Below are positions 1 to 8,226 of a stretch of DNA of 64,000 bases, one piece after another. Every line of letters begins with the position of its first letter. The stretch's first letter is position 1. The translations under genes were made by a program, and so were the position numbers. The notes under the pieces were generated by a model. That model had not been told where the DNA came from and did not search any database. It was given only the letters and a program-made list of their open reading frames with translations. The DNA is from Paraburkholderia sp. UYCP14C. Its GTDB lineage: Bacteria > Pseudomonadota > Gammaproteobacteria > Burkholderiales > Burkholderiaceae. The stretch is from assembly GCF_004197395.1 (NCBI RefSeq), contig NZ_SELS01000001.1, positions 186,001 to 250,000 on the forward strand, written 5' to 3'.

Positions 1-37
1 TGACGGCGCGAGTGGCCGCTTTAGATTCCAGGCAAGC

Positions 38-1477
38 TCACTGCGGCGCGCGCTCGACTGGCGACACCGCTGCCTGATTCCGGTAGCGCGCGAAATACAT
101 CACGCTCAGCACGATCAGGAATGGCACACCGAAGATCAGCGTCATGTGGAACTCGGGCGTGAAGTACGTCGTGATCATGATCGCGAGCATCAGGCCCGCG
201 CCGAGCAGCGTCGGCACCGGAAAACCCGGCATGCGGAAATTGCCGGCGGGCGCGCCGCTGGCCGCGCGGCGCCGGCGGAAGAAATAGTGCGTGACGAAGA
301 TCGTCATCCACGTGAATAGCGCGCCGAACATCGCAATGGCCATCATGATCGTAAACGATGCGTTCGGATACAGCACGCTGACCACGGTTGCAATCGCGAT
401 GCCCGCCGTCGACAGCAGCAGCGCGCTGAACGGCACGCCACGCTCGTTGACTTCGCCGAGGCTGCGCGGCGCGTAGCCGGCGCGCGCGAGGCTGAACATC
501 ATGCGCGTTGTGATGTACAACTGGCTATTCATCGCCGACAGTGCCGCCACCAGCACCACGAAGTTGATCACGCCCGCCGCGCCCGGCATGTGCACCGCCA
601 GCATCATCTTCACGAACGGGCTTTCGTCGCGACCGGCCGCGGTCCAAGGCACGATCGCGAGCATCAGCGCCATCGTGACCAGATAGAACAGCACCAGACG
701 CACGACCGTCGAGCGGAACGCGCGCGTGACGGCGCGCTCGGGGTCTTCTGCTTCGCCCGCGGCCACCGCGATCATCTCGATGCTCAGGTAGCTGAAGATC
801 GACACGATGACCGCTACCCACATGCCCCAGAGGCCCCTCGGAAAGAACCCGCCGTGATCGAAGTAGTGATGAAAGCCGGCGACCGATCCGTTAGCGCTTC
901 CGTCGGCACCCGCAACCAGAGAAGGATTCACGAACACCACATACGAGCCGATCACGATGAACGCGACGATCGCCGTGACCTTGATGACCGAGAACCAGTA
1001 CTCGACCGAGCCGAATACGTCGACGCTCAGTGCATTGACGAGCACGAGTACCGCCGAGAAGCCGATGATCCACATCCATCCCGGCACGGCGGGAAACCAG
1101 TACTTCATATACAGCGCGATCGCGGTGACCTCGGTGCCGACCGCGAGCACGATGCACGCCCAGTACGAGTAGCGCACCAGAAAGCCCGCCCACGGGCTGA
1201 TGTAGTGCTCGGCGTAGGCGCCGAACGAACCCGAGGTCGGATGCGCGACGGTCATCTCCGCAAGGCAGCCCATCAGCAGCAGCGAGATCAGCGCGCCGAT
1301 CGCATAGCTGATCAGCACGCTCGGGCCGGCGAAGCCGATCGCGAAGCCGCTGCCGAGAAAGAGCCCGGTGCCGATGGCACCGCCGATCGCGATCATCGAC
1401 ATCTGCCGGGCCGTTAGCGTGCGACGAAGACCTGCTTCACGCGCGGCGATTTGCTGAAATTGTCCTTCTGAACTCAT
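38..1477 (-). CDS. APC-family amino acid permease
   Basis: A 479-residue inner-membrane amino acid transporter of the APC superfamily, probably proton-coupled. The N-terminal cytoplasmic stretch runs into the first helix with the family signature IAIGGAIGTGLFLGSG, followed by about twelve hydrophobic segments; TSGSFGAYAEHY and the EDPERAV loop are typical of the GABA/aromatic/lysine permease branch. The ATG at 1477 is chosen because GGAGGAG lies just upstream (revcomp of 1484-1490); the reading frame extends further upstream but lacks family sequence. It is the last gene of a minus-strand series aminotransferase-RidA-porin-permease, so it likely imports the amino acid degraded by the aminotransferase. 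Substrate cannot be fixed from sequence. Confidence 0.9.
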   Translation of the reverse strand: MSSEGQFQQIAAREAGLRRTLTARQMSMIAIGGAIGTGLFLGSGFAIGFAGPSVLISYAIGALISLLLMGCLAEMTVAHPTSGSFGAYAEHYISPWAGFLVRYSYWACIVLAVGTEVTAIALYMKYWFPAVPGWMWIIGFSAVLVLVNALSVDVFGSVEYWFSVIKVTAIVAFIVIGSYVVFVNPSLVAGADGSANGSVAGFHHYFDHGGFFPRGLWGMWVAVIVSIFSYLSIEMIAVAAGEAEDPERAVTRAFRSTVVRLVLFYLVTMALMLAIVPWTAAGRDESPFVKMMLAVHMPGAAGVINFVVLVAALSAMNSQLYITTRMMFSLARAGYAPRSLGEVNERGVPFSALLLSTAGIAIATVVSVLYPNASFTIMMAIAMFGALFTWMTIFVTHYFFRRRRAASGAPAGNFRMPGFPVPTLLGAGLMLAIMITTYFTPEFHMTLIFGVPFLIVLSVMYFARYRNQAAVSPVERAPQ

Positions 1478-1576
1478 CGAATATCTCCTCCAACTTATTT
1501 GACGCCTGACGCGCAGCGCGGGCCGATGTTTTACCATCGATTGCCCGCGCGGACGAGGCACGACGTATTGCTTCGT

Positions 1577-2665
1577 TTAGAACAAGTGGCGTATGCCTGC
1601 CGCCACGCCGGTCTGATTGCTGTTGCCCGGCAATTCGGAGACGGCGCCGCCGGAGACCTTGTTGTAGTCGACGGTGCCGTAGACCTGCGTGCTCCTGGAC
1701 AGCGCGTATTCGGCGACCACCACGCCCGTGTAGCGCTTGCCGCCGTTGTCGGCGATGCCGTTGACGTCGCGAATCGAGTCGTAGTAGAACGCGCCCGTCA
1801 CGGTGACGGCCGGCGTGACCTGATACACGATGCCGGTATAGCCGATCGTGTCGCGACGCGGGTTGGCGACGAACGAACCGGTCTGGACGTTGCGGCTCGG
1901 ATCGTTCAGATAGCCGTCGATTTGACCCGTCGAGTCCTTGCCGCCGATATAGCCGACGAACAGCGACGCCGGTCCGATCACGTAGCGCGCCGCGGCGCCC
2001 CACATCTGCTGCGAATGGCTTTCGAGGTCGCGGGTCTGCTGATACACGCCGCCGATCGTGAACGGACCGTGCGTGTACGACGAGCGCAGACCCCAGTACC
2101 AGTTCTGGCTCATGCTGCCCGCCTGGCCGCCGAAGCCATAGCTCGCGCCGACGTCGAGACCGGGGATCGTGCTGTTGTTGTCGTAGCTGACGACGTTGTT
2201 CGCGTAGCCCTGCGTCAGGTAATACGGCCAGCCGTTGGCCGTGTAATTGCCGATCGTCAGCGGATCGAGATCGCCGAACAGGTTGAAGCCTTCGGTCGTC
2301 TGGCGGCCCATTTTCACGGTGCCGAAATTGCCGGACAGACCGACATACGCATAGCGGCCGAACAGCAGATTGCTGTCCATCTTGCCGGTCTGCGGCTCGA
2401 AGCCGTTCTCGAGGCGGAAGATCGCCGACAGACCGTTGCCGAGATCTTCCTGGCCTTTCATGCCCCAGCGGCTGTTGGTGATCGCGCCGTTGAGCATCTG
2501 CACGCTGCTGTCGTTATCGGCATTCGCATTCGTCGTGTAGCGGACGCTTTGATCGACGATGCCGTACAGCGTGACCGAGCTCTGCGCGAAGGCGCTGCCG
2601 GTGATCGCGAGACCGAGCGTCGTTTGTAATGTCAGTACCCCAAACCGGTTGATGTGCTTTTTCAT
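1577..2665 (-). CDS. Gram-negative trimeric porin
   Basis: A 362-residue outer-membrane porin of the Burkholderia/Neisseria type. It begins with a signal peptide (MKKHINRFG to GSAFAQ, cleavage near residue 27) and then SSVTLYGIVDQ, the standard first beta strand of this family. The loop-3 region follows the NSRWGMKGQEDLGNGLSAIF block, and the chain ends in GIRHLF, with the C-terminal phenylalanine required for outer-membrane insertion. The protein would form a 16-stranded channel for small solutes. It sits between RidA and the APC permease on the same strand, which suggests an uptake route through both membranes for the same amino acid. Only 76 bases separate it from the RidA stop. Confidence 0.93.
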   Translation of the reverse strand: MKKHINRFGVLTLQTTLGLAITGSAFAQSSVTLYGIVDQSVRYTTNANADNDSSVQMLNGAITNSRWGMKGQEDLGNGLSAIFRLENGFEPQTGKMDSNLLFGRYAYVGLSGNFGTVKMGRQTTEGFNLFGDLDPLTIGNYTANGWPYYLTQGYANNVVSYDNNSTIPGLDVGASYGFGGQAGSMSQNWYWGLRSSYTHGPFTIGGVYQQTRDLESHSQQMWGAAARYVIGPASLFVGYIGGKDSTGQIDGYLNDPSRNVQTGSFVANPRRDTIGYTGIVYQVTPAVTVTGAFYYDSIRDVNGIADNGGKRYTGVVVAEYALSRSTQVYGTVDYNKVSGGAVSELPGNSNQTGVAAGIRHLF

Positions 2666-2741
2666 GATCGTGTGTCTATATCAGTCTTTTGATGCGTGGC
2701 TATCAAGCCGCGTTGTTTCGTTAGGCAGGTTGGTAAGCCGG

Positions 2742-3137
2742 TCAGATGGAATGCGCGGCCTGCCGGCCGAGCGCCACGTACGCCACCAGTTCGATACGCA
2801 TGTCCGGATGCGCGAAGCCTTGCACGGCGACGCAGGCGCGATTCGGATACGGCGCCTGAAAGACCTTGCGGTACTCGGCGTCGATGATCGACATCTCGCG
2901 CGCGTCGGCCATGTACATCAGCACCTGCACGACGTCCTCCATGCGCGCGCCGGCGGCCCTGACGGCCTGCGCCAGATTCGCGAACGTCAGACGCGCCTGC
3001 TCGGCGATTCCGTCGCCGGCGATCGCGCCGCTCGCGTCGACCGGGCCGTGGGCCGTGAACATCAGGCCGTTGGCGTGGGTGGCCCACGAGAAGGGCTGGT
3101 TGGGTTCGGGCAAACCCACGGGGATCAGTTCAGGCAT
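2742..3137 (-). CDS. RidA/YjgF/UK114 family protein
   Basis: A 131-residue RidA-superfamily protein. Members hydrolyse reactive enamine/imine intermediates released by PLP enzymes. The block PNRACVAVQGFA carries the conserved arginine, and IELVAYVALG matches the C-terminal strand of the family. Its ATG lies inside the end of the upstream aminotransferase gene: the two frames share 8 bases (3130-3137), so translation is probably coupled. Pairing with a PLP aminotransferase fits the known role in clearing imines. It is a RidA-subfamily member rather than the housekeeping protein; subgroup not resolved. Confidence 0.9.
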   Translation of the reverse strand: MPELIPVGLPEPNQPFSWATHANGLMFTAHGPVDASGAIAGDGIAEQARLTFANLAQAVRAAGARMEDVVQVLMYMADAREMSIIDAEYRKVFQAPYPNRACVAVQGFAHPDMRIELVAYVALGRQAAHSI

Positions 3138-4368
3138 TGGAAATCCTTCGGGTGGGTTGGTATCGATTGACTCGCGCTTTCAGCACTTCACCGATCGAGT
3201 CCGCAACGTAATCGACATTCGCGTCGTTCAGACCAGCCATGCACGCGCGTCCGGAGCGCAGCAGATAAACGCCGCGGCGCTCGCGCAGCGCGCCGACTTC
3301 GTTCGGCGCGAGACCCGTGTAGCTGAACATGCCGCGCTGCGTGACCAGATAGTCGAACGACATGCCCGGCACCAACGTGTCGAGGCGAGTCTTCAGCGCG
3401 GCACGCATGCGCTTGATGCGCTCGCGCATCGCCGCGACGTCCGCTACCCATTGCGTTGCGAGCACCGCATCGTTGAGCACCGTCGAAATCAGCTGCGAGC
3501 CATACAGCGGCGGGCTCGAATACATGCGGCGCACGTTTGCCTGCGCCTGGCCGAATACGCGCGCGGCCTCGTTCTGGTTCGGACACACGACGGACAGGCC
3601 GCCGCATCGCTCGCCATACAGCGAGAAGTTCTTCGAAAACGAATTGCTGACGAACAGCGACAGACCCGCATCGGTCATCGCGCGAATCGGCCAGGCGTCG
3701 TCGGCAAGCTCGTCGCCGAAGCCCTGGTACGCCATGTCGAGGAACGGAATCAGGCCGCGCTTCGCGCACAGTTCGGTGATCGCGAGCCATTGCTCGCGCG
3801 ACGGATCGATGCCGGTCGGGTTGTGGCAGCACGGCTGCAGCAGAACGATGCTGCCCGCGGCGAGACCCGATAGCGTCGCGATCATCTCGTCGAAGCGGAT
3901 GCCGTTGGTCAGCGGGTCGTAATACGGATAGGTATGGACTTCGAGGCCGGCCGCGGAGAACAGCACGCCTTGGTTGTCCCAGCTCGGATCGCTGACCCAG
4001 ATCGCGCTGTCCGGGAAATAGCGCTTCAGCAGGTCGGCGCCGAGACGGATCGCGCCCGAGCCGCCGACGGTCTGCAACGTCGCGATGCGCCGCTCGCGCA
4101 ACGCCGCGCTGTCGGCGCCGAAAATCAGCTGCTGCAGCGCCTGGCAATAGCCGGCCGAGCCTTCCATCGGCAGATACGTGTGAGCGGTTCCCTGTTCGGC
4201 GAGTCGGCTCGCCGCGCCGCGCACGCTCGGCAGCACCGGCACCTTGCCGGCTTCGTCGTAGTACAGGCCGATGCTCAGATTGACTTTGCGGGCTTCGGGA
4301 TCGCGCTGGAAGTCCTGAAACAGCGACAGGATCGGATCGCCCGGATAAACGGGAATGTGTTCGAACAT
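3130..4368 (-). CDS. aspartate/aromatic amino acid aminotransferase (class I, PLP)
   Basis: A 412-residue fold-type I PLP aminotransferase of the AspC/TyrB group. The N-terminus (MFEHIPVYPGDPILSLF) is diagnostic of this group. CHNPTG (181-186), the cofactor aspartate D211 in FLDMAYQGF, and the Schiff-base lysine K246 in SNSFSKNFSLYGER are all present. It would move amino groups between aromatic amino acids or aspartate and 2-oxoglutarate in the cytoplasm. Start at 4368 matches the family N-terminus; the frame stays open upstream with arginine-rich non-family sequence. It is first in a unit with RidA, porin and permease and is divergent from an Lrp-type regulator, suggesting a catabolic rather than biosynthetic role. 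Confidence 0.92.
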   Translation of the reverse strand: MFEHIPVYPGDPILSLFQDFQRDPEARKVNLSIGLYYDEAGKVPVLPSVRGAASRLAEQGTAHTYLPMEGSAGYCQALQQLIFGADSAALRERRIATLQTVGGSGAIRLGADLLKRYFPDSAIWVSDPSWDNQGVLFSAAGLEVHTYPYYDPLTNGIRFDEMIATLSGLAAGSIVLLQPCCHNPTGIDPSREQWLAITELCAKRGLIPFLDMAYQGFGDELADDAWPIRAMTDAGLSLFVSNSFSKNFSLYGERCGGLSVVCPNQNEAARVFGQAQANVRRMYSSPPLYGSQLISTVLNDAVLATQWVADVAAMRERIKRMRAALKTRLDTLVPGMSFDYLVTQRGMFSYTGLAPNEVGALRERRGVYLLRSGRACMAGLNDANVDYVADSIGEVLKARVNRYQPTRRISNA

Positions 4369-4554
4369 GGTTTTCAAAACGCCAGAAGAGGATTTGCGGA
4401 GTGCGGGCGAGCGGCGCGGTTTCATCCGAGGGCGGTGGCGGCGGCGCGGTTGCGGGCCGTTGCGCCGTGAGGCTGCATGGCGACGTCTCTGGCGGCATGT
4501 TATCGACGTCAAATTGAAATGTGCTTCAGATATCGTGCTTGGAGAGCCTCTAAC

Positions 4555-5079
4555 ATGGTAGAGTCTGCGAATTCGTACAACTCACGCGACAGATTCTTCA
4601 ATATGACGCCAGATCGAACGGATATGCGCATCCTCCGTCAGCTTGAAAACGACGGACGCATCAGCAATCAGGACCTCGCGAACGCAGTTGCGCTGTCGCC
4701 GTCGGCCTGTCTGCGGCGCGTGAAACTGCTCGAGGAGGAGGGCTTTATCGAGGGTTATCGGTGCGTGATTGCGCCGAAGCGCATCGGCGTGGAATTCGAG
4801 GCGCTCGTGCATGTGTCGATGCGACCGGATGTCGAGGAGTGGCACGACAAATTCCTCGAGGCGCTGCAGACATGGCCCGAAGTGGTGTCGGCGCAAGTGG
4901 TGACGGGCGCGTCGAACTATGTGCTGACGGTGCGCGCGCGCAATCTCGATCACTTCTCCGATTTCGTGATGAATCGCCTGCATCGCACGGCCGGTGTGAT
5001 GTCGACGAATTCGTCGATCGTGATGGCGACGTTGAAACGGAATGGGTCGGTGCTGGATCTGGTGAATGAGTCGGCTTAA
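4555..5079 (+). CDS. Lrp/AsnC family transcriptional regulator
   Basis: A 174-residue regulator with an N-terminal winged helix-turn-helix (DMRILRQLENDGRISNQDLANAV, then SPSACLRRVKLLEEEGFI) and a C-terminal ligand-binding RAM domain. The start at 4555 has GGAGAG eight bases upstream (4541-4546); an internal ATG at 4603 would give the more usual 158-residue form and cannot be excluded. It is divergent from the aminotransferase unit, the usual arrangement for a local Lrp-type activator that responds to the amino acid being degraded. The 186-base gap between the two starts must carry both promoters. Confidence 0.92.
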   Translation: MVESANSYNSRDRFFNMTPDRTDMRILRQLENDGRISNQDLANAVALSPSACLRRVKLLEEEGFIEGYRCVIAPKRIGVEFEALVHVSMRPDVEEWHDKFLEALQTWPEVVSAQVVTGASNYVLTVRARNLDHFSDFVMNRLHRTAGVMSTNSSIVMATLKRNGSVLDLVNESA

Positions 5080-5224
5080 GGGCTTTCGTAAGGCGGCGAA
5101 AAGATAAGACGAATACGCCGCGTGCCGTCTATGCTGAAGAACGTGATGAAGCGACGGCTTGTTGTGGCCGTCGCGTTTCTGATGCACGACCTTGCACTGT
5201 GAGCTCACGGCATACGGAGACGAG

Positions 5225-5968
5225 ATGGCAACCCACGATTCCTCGCAGGCGCTCGATCCTTCTGACTACGTCGCCCACCATCTGCAGAACTTTTCGACGA
5301 CGTCGCCGGCTTCCGTCGCGGCGTCGGGCGGACAGCATGCGGGCGCGTTCATATGGAGTTCTGATGCGCTGGTTGTCGCTGGCGTGCTGTTCGTCGTGCT
5401 GGTGTGCTTGGCGGCGCTGAAGGATAGAGGTGCATTGTTCAGCGTCGGGCGCGTGATTGGTTTCTGGCGACGCCTGTATGTGTGGTGGTCGTGCGCGTGG
5501 CGTCAGTGGCTCGCGAGTACGCTGCTTTTCGTCGTCGCCGTGCTGGCGTTTCACATTTTGATGCCGCGCACGGCGGTGCCGCTGATGAGATTTTCCGAGC
5601 ACGTGATCTCGCCTGATGTCGCGAGAAGTTCGCCGGTATGGTCGGGCGTGATCGCGGCAAGTCCGGCGATCGTGGCAGTTGTGATCTACCTGCTGGTGAG
5701 CCTGCCGATCGCGGGATATATGGTGCGCAGCGGATTGGCCGCGCATGCTTTCGCCGGCCCCGAACGTTTCGGCTTCCGGCGCGCGGTGTTGCTCGGGCTC
5801 ACGACGTATGTCTGGTCGGTGCCAGGAAGCCTCGTGATTGCCGACGTCGGGATTTCGTTGCCGGGTCATGCCGCGGACGTGCTTCGCGCGATTCTTGTCG
5901 TCGCGTGGGGGATGTACGTCGTTTTGCCGAGGCAGGTGAAGAGGGTAGGGAGGTTTGCGGCGGGGTGA
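5225..5968 (+). CDS. membrane protein with ATP-synthase-subunit-a-like N-terminus
   Basis: A 247-residue membrane protein. Residues 10-23 (LDPSDYVAHHLQNF) closely resemble the N-terminus of F-type ATP synthase subunit a (AtpB) as I recall it from Burkholderia, and FIWSSDALVVAGV (42-54) matches the start of its first helix. After about residue 65 the similarity stops. The conserved subunit-a helix with the essential arginine (LRLFGN block) is absent, so this cannot be a working subunit a. Hydrophobic segments lie near 47-65, 96-113, 142-165, 186-205 and 217-234. The start is fixed by GGAG at 5216-5219. A strong terminator follows at 6001. No other ATP synthase gene is nearby. Function unknown. 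Confidence 0.8.
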   Translation: MATHDSSQALDPSDYVAHHLQNFSTTSPASVAASGGQHAGAFIWSSDALVVAGVLFVVLVCLAALKDRGALFSVGRVIGFWRRLYVWWSCAWRQWLASTLLFVVAVLAFHILMPRTAVPLMRFSEHVISPDVARSSPVWSGVIAASPAIVAVVIYLLVSLPIAGYMVRSGLAAHAFAGPERFGFRRAVLLGLTTYVWSVPGSLVIADVGISLPGHAADVLRAILVVAWGMYVVLPRQVKRVGRFAAG

Positions 5969-6000
5969 ATCCCCGCGAAGCGACTCGACCGCGCGTGTGC

Positions 6001-6033
6001 GACGGCCCGCTCGAAGCGGGCCGTCCTTGTCTT
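6001..6033 (+). terminator. intrinsic terminator after the subunit-a-like gene
   Basis: A perfect 10-bp stem (6001-6010 with 6016-6025, sequence GACGGCCCGC and its complement) closes a TCGAA loop and is followed by the T-rich CTTGTCTT. It lies 33 bases after the stop of the plus-strand gene and before the convergent DUF4148 gene. Confidence 0.8.
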
Positions 6034-6067
6034 GCCGCCGCCCGCACGGGTCAGCGCTCGCGGCACA

Positions 6068-6400
6068 TCAATGATGCGCGTAGACCGGGGCGAAACCGGC
6101 AACGTCCTGCTGCTTCGATAGAACCGACACCTTGACCGTGCCGGCTCCGGCCGCCGATGCCCCGTTCGCCGACCCGCCATATGCGGCCGCCGCGCCGTTC
6201 TGTGCGCTCACGCGGGCCTCGGCGGCCTGGATATTCTGCGGATACGTAACGTAATCCGCAGCCGGGTTGTAGCCCGCCTTTTCCAGTTGGACCAGTTCCG
6301 CGCGAACCTGGGCACGCGTGAGCGCCGCAGTGGACTGCGCGAACGAAACGACGGGGACAGCGACGACAGCGGCGACGATCAGCGACTTGATGAGTTTCAT
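6068..6400 (-). CDS. DUF4148 domain exported protein
   Basis: A 110-residue small exported protein. The signal peptide (MKLIKSLIVAAVVAVPVVSFA) is followed by LTRAQVRAELVQLEKAGYNP, the hallmark of the DUF4148 family that is abundant in Burkholderiales. The remainder is alanine/glycine rich. The ATG at 6400 has AGGTGG 7 bases upstream; a GTG three codons earlier (6409) would overlap that SD. Function is unknown; members are small periplasmic proteins. Its promoter region contains a module also found ahead of the epoxide hydrolase gene. Confidence 0.9.
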   Translation of the reverse strand: MKLIKSLIVAAVVAVPVVSFAQSTAALTRAQVRAELVQLEKAGYNPAADYVTYPQNIQAAEARVSAQNGAAAAYGGSANGASAAGAGTVKVSVLSKQQDVAGFAPVYAHH

Positions 6401-6506
6401 GGTATCCACCTGAGAGCAATGAGTTGGTTCGAACCACGCTTGCGTGGCACATGCATCCAGTCAAGTCGACGTCCGCCTGGCTTTGCGATTCCGCCGACTG
6501 GCTTGG

Positions 6507-6610
6507 GCGTATTTGAACGTCCTCACGTATCTCGTTTGTTTCCACGAGCCCCGCCTTTTGCAACGGTATTTGTCCGTTTGCGCGGTGGATACACAACGAT
6601 ACGAAACTCG
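6507..6610 (-). promoter_or_regulatory. shared upstream regulatory module, copy A
   Basis: Read on the minus strand this begins CGAGTTTCGTATCGTTG and contains two direct GTATC repeats exactly 10 bases apart (6598-6602 and 6588-6592), then an AAGGCGG block, and ends AGGACGTT-AATACGCC. The same order of blocks with nearly equal spacing (88 versus 89 bases from first GTATC to AATACGCC) occurs at 10742-10847 ahead of the epoxide hydrolase. Tandem repeats with one helical turn spacing are typical of OmpR-type response regulator sites; that assignment is inference. The end of the block is 107 bases before the DUF4148 start. Confidence 0.65.
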
Positions 6611-6616
6611 TCGAAA

Positions 6617-8152
6617 TCAACCCGCACCGGTACTGCTCGCGCGCCCGGCACCGCCGCGCAACTCGCTCAGCGACGCGCCGTTTGGGCGCAACCGCAGGCG
6701 CGGATCGAGCCGCTGCCACGGCAGATCGGCGGGGTCGGCGGCCATCGGACCGGGCGCTTTCGCCACCAGATGGGCGGCGGCTATCGCGTCGAAATCGGCG
6801 CGATAGTGAACCGAACTCTTGTTGACGAGAATCTTCATTCGTTCGGGGTCGATGCCGGCGGCGCGATAGAGATTGCGGTCGAAAATCTGCATCTTGACGG
6901 AGCTGACCGCGATCCTCACGCCGTCGACGCGCAGGCATGCCACCGGCCCGATATCGGTCCACATGCCGTTCATCATCGGGCCATCGAAGCGCACCCGTCC
7001 GTGATCGAGATGCTCGACCACGAAGCGCCCGGCGAGCGGCGCGTCGCCAGGCACGCCCGAGCCGCCCGCGAGTTCGAGCTCGATCGTCGCGCCGAGGCCC
7101 GCCGCGTGCGCCTTTGCGGCCGCTTGCGGGTCCCAGATCAGGCCCACGGCGGCGTCGCTCGCGCCGTGGCGCAGCAGCGCGCGCACCAGGCCCATCGTGT
7201 TCGAATCGCCGCCCACGCCCGGGTTGTCCTGCGTATCGGCGATCACGACGGGCTGCGTGGCATGTTCGGCGAGCCGCATGGCTTCGCGCACGGCGGTGTC
7301 CGGGTCGAGGAAGCGCACCTCCCAGTCGCGCTCCTGCGCGACGATGGCCGAGGCCAACGCATCGACGGCGGCCGTCACGGCGGCCTCGTCGAAGCCGTAG
7401 CCCCAGACCGCCGCGCCACATTCGGGGAAATCGGACGCCGGAAATCCTGGCGCGAACGACAGCGAGACGACGCCGTCGCGTTCCAGCGCCGCGAGACGCT
7501 CGTACGTGCCGTGCGCCGGTTCGGCGAGCGTGCACATGCCGTTGACGGGGATCAGGAACGGAATACGGCGCACGACGCGCTTCAGACCGCGGCCCTTCTC
7601 TTCGGTGACGCGCATCAGGATTTGCGCGGCGCGCGCGCCGGTCTCGGCCATGTCGACGTGCGGATAGGTGCGGTACGCGACCATGGCATCCGCGTGCGTG
7701 AACATCTGTTCGGTCACGTTGGCGTGCAGATCGAGCGATACCACCAGTGGCATGTCGCGGCCCACGATCGCCCGCACGCGCGCGAGCAGTTCGCCTTCGC
7801 CGTCGTCGAGATGCTCGGCGACCATCGCGCCGTGCAGGTCGAGATAGATGGCGTCGAACCCGCCGCGCCGCACGGCATCGACGATTTCGCCCGCGATCCG
7901 CTCATAGGCGTCTTCCGTCACGTGCGCGGAGGCGCTCGCTCCTGCCCAGATCACCGGCACGAGCGTATGGCCCGCCGCTTCTACCGCCTGAATGAAGCCG
8001 CCGGCCGGCACGTTGACGTCGCGCAGCGCAAGCACGCCGTCGCCGCGGGCGAGCGGCGGAAAGCCCTCGCCCTGAACGAAGCTCTGCCAGCTTGCTTTGG
8101 TCGGAGCGAACGTGTTGGTTTCGTGCTGGAAGCCCGCGATGAGAATCTTCAT
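6617..8152 (-). CDS. M81 family metallopeptidase (MlrC-like)
   Basis: A 511-residue cytoplasmic protein of the MlrC family (peptidase M81, named for microcystin-degradation gene mlrC). It opens with the family signature MKILIAGFQHETNTFAP and contains the metal-site blocks YLDLHGAMVAEH, SLDLHANVTEQM and ADTQDNPGVGGDSNT. The MlrC name does not imply microcystin degradation; most members are found next to transporters and act on unknown amide or peptide substrates. It follows the MFS gene on the same strand with a 74-base gap, and the likely controlling LysR gene is divergent beyond that. The pair probably imports and hydrolyses one organic acid or amide. Confidence 0.92.
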   Translation of the reverse strand: MKILIAGFQHETNTFAPTKASWQSFVQGEGFPPLARGDGVLALRDVNVPAGGFIQAVEAAGHTLVPVIWAGASASAHVTEDAYERIAGEIVDAVRRGGFDAIYLDLHGAMVAEHLDDGEGELLARVRAIVGRDMPLVVSLDLHANVTEQMFTHADAMVAYRTYPHVDMAETGARAAQILMRVTEEKGRGLKRVVRRIPFLIPVNGMCTLAEPAHGTYERLAALERDGVVSLSFAPGFPASDFPECGAAVWGYGFDEAAVTAAVDALASAIVAQERDWEVRFLDPDTAVREAMRLAEHATQPVVIADTQDNPGVGGDSNTMGLVRALLRHGASDAAVGLIWDPQAAAKAHAAGLGATIELELAGGSGVPGDAPLAGRFVVEHLDHGRVRFDGPMMNGMWTDIGPVACLRVDGVRIAVSSVKMQIFDRNLYRAAGIDPERMKILVNKSSVHYRADFDAIAAAHLVAKAPGPMAADPADLPWQRLDPRLRLRPNGASLSELRGGAGRASSTGAG

Positions 8153-8226
8153 TTCCGGTTACCTCGTTGATAAAGGATGACTAATCGAATGGATTGGGTG
8201 TCGCGCCTCGAAAGCGCGGCACACCG

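Noticed and set aside
590-1417. Long antisense frame inside the permease gene
   Set aside because: High GC makes antisense frames long; the permease frame carries clear family motifs.
5111-5119. AATACGCC after the Lrp gene, possible third module copy
   Set aside because: The upstream blocks and spacing do not match the module.
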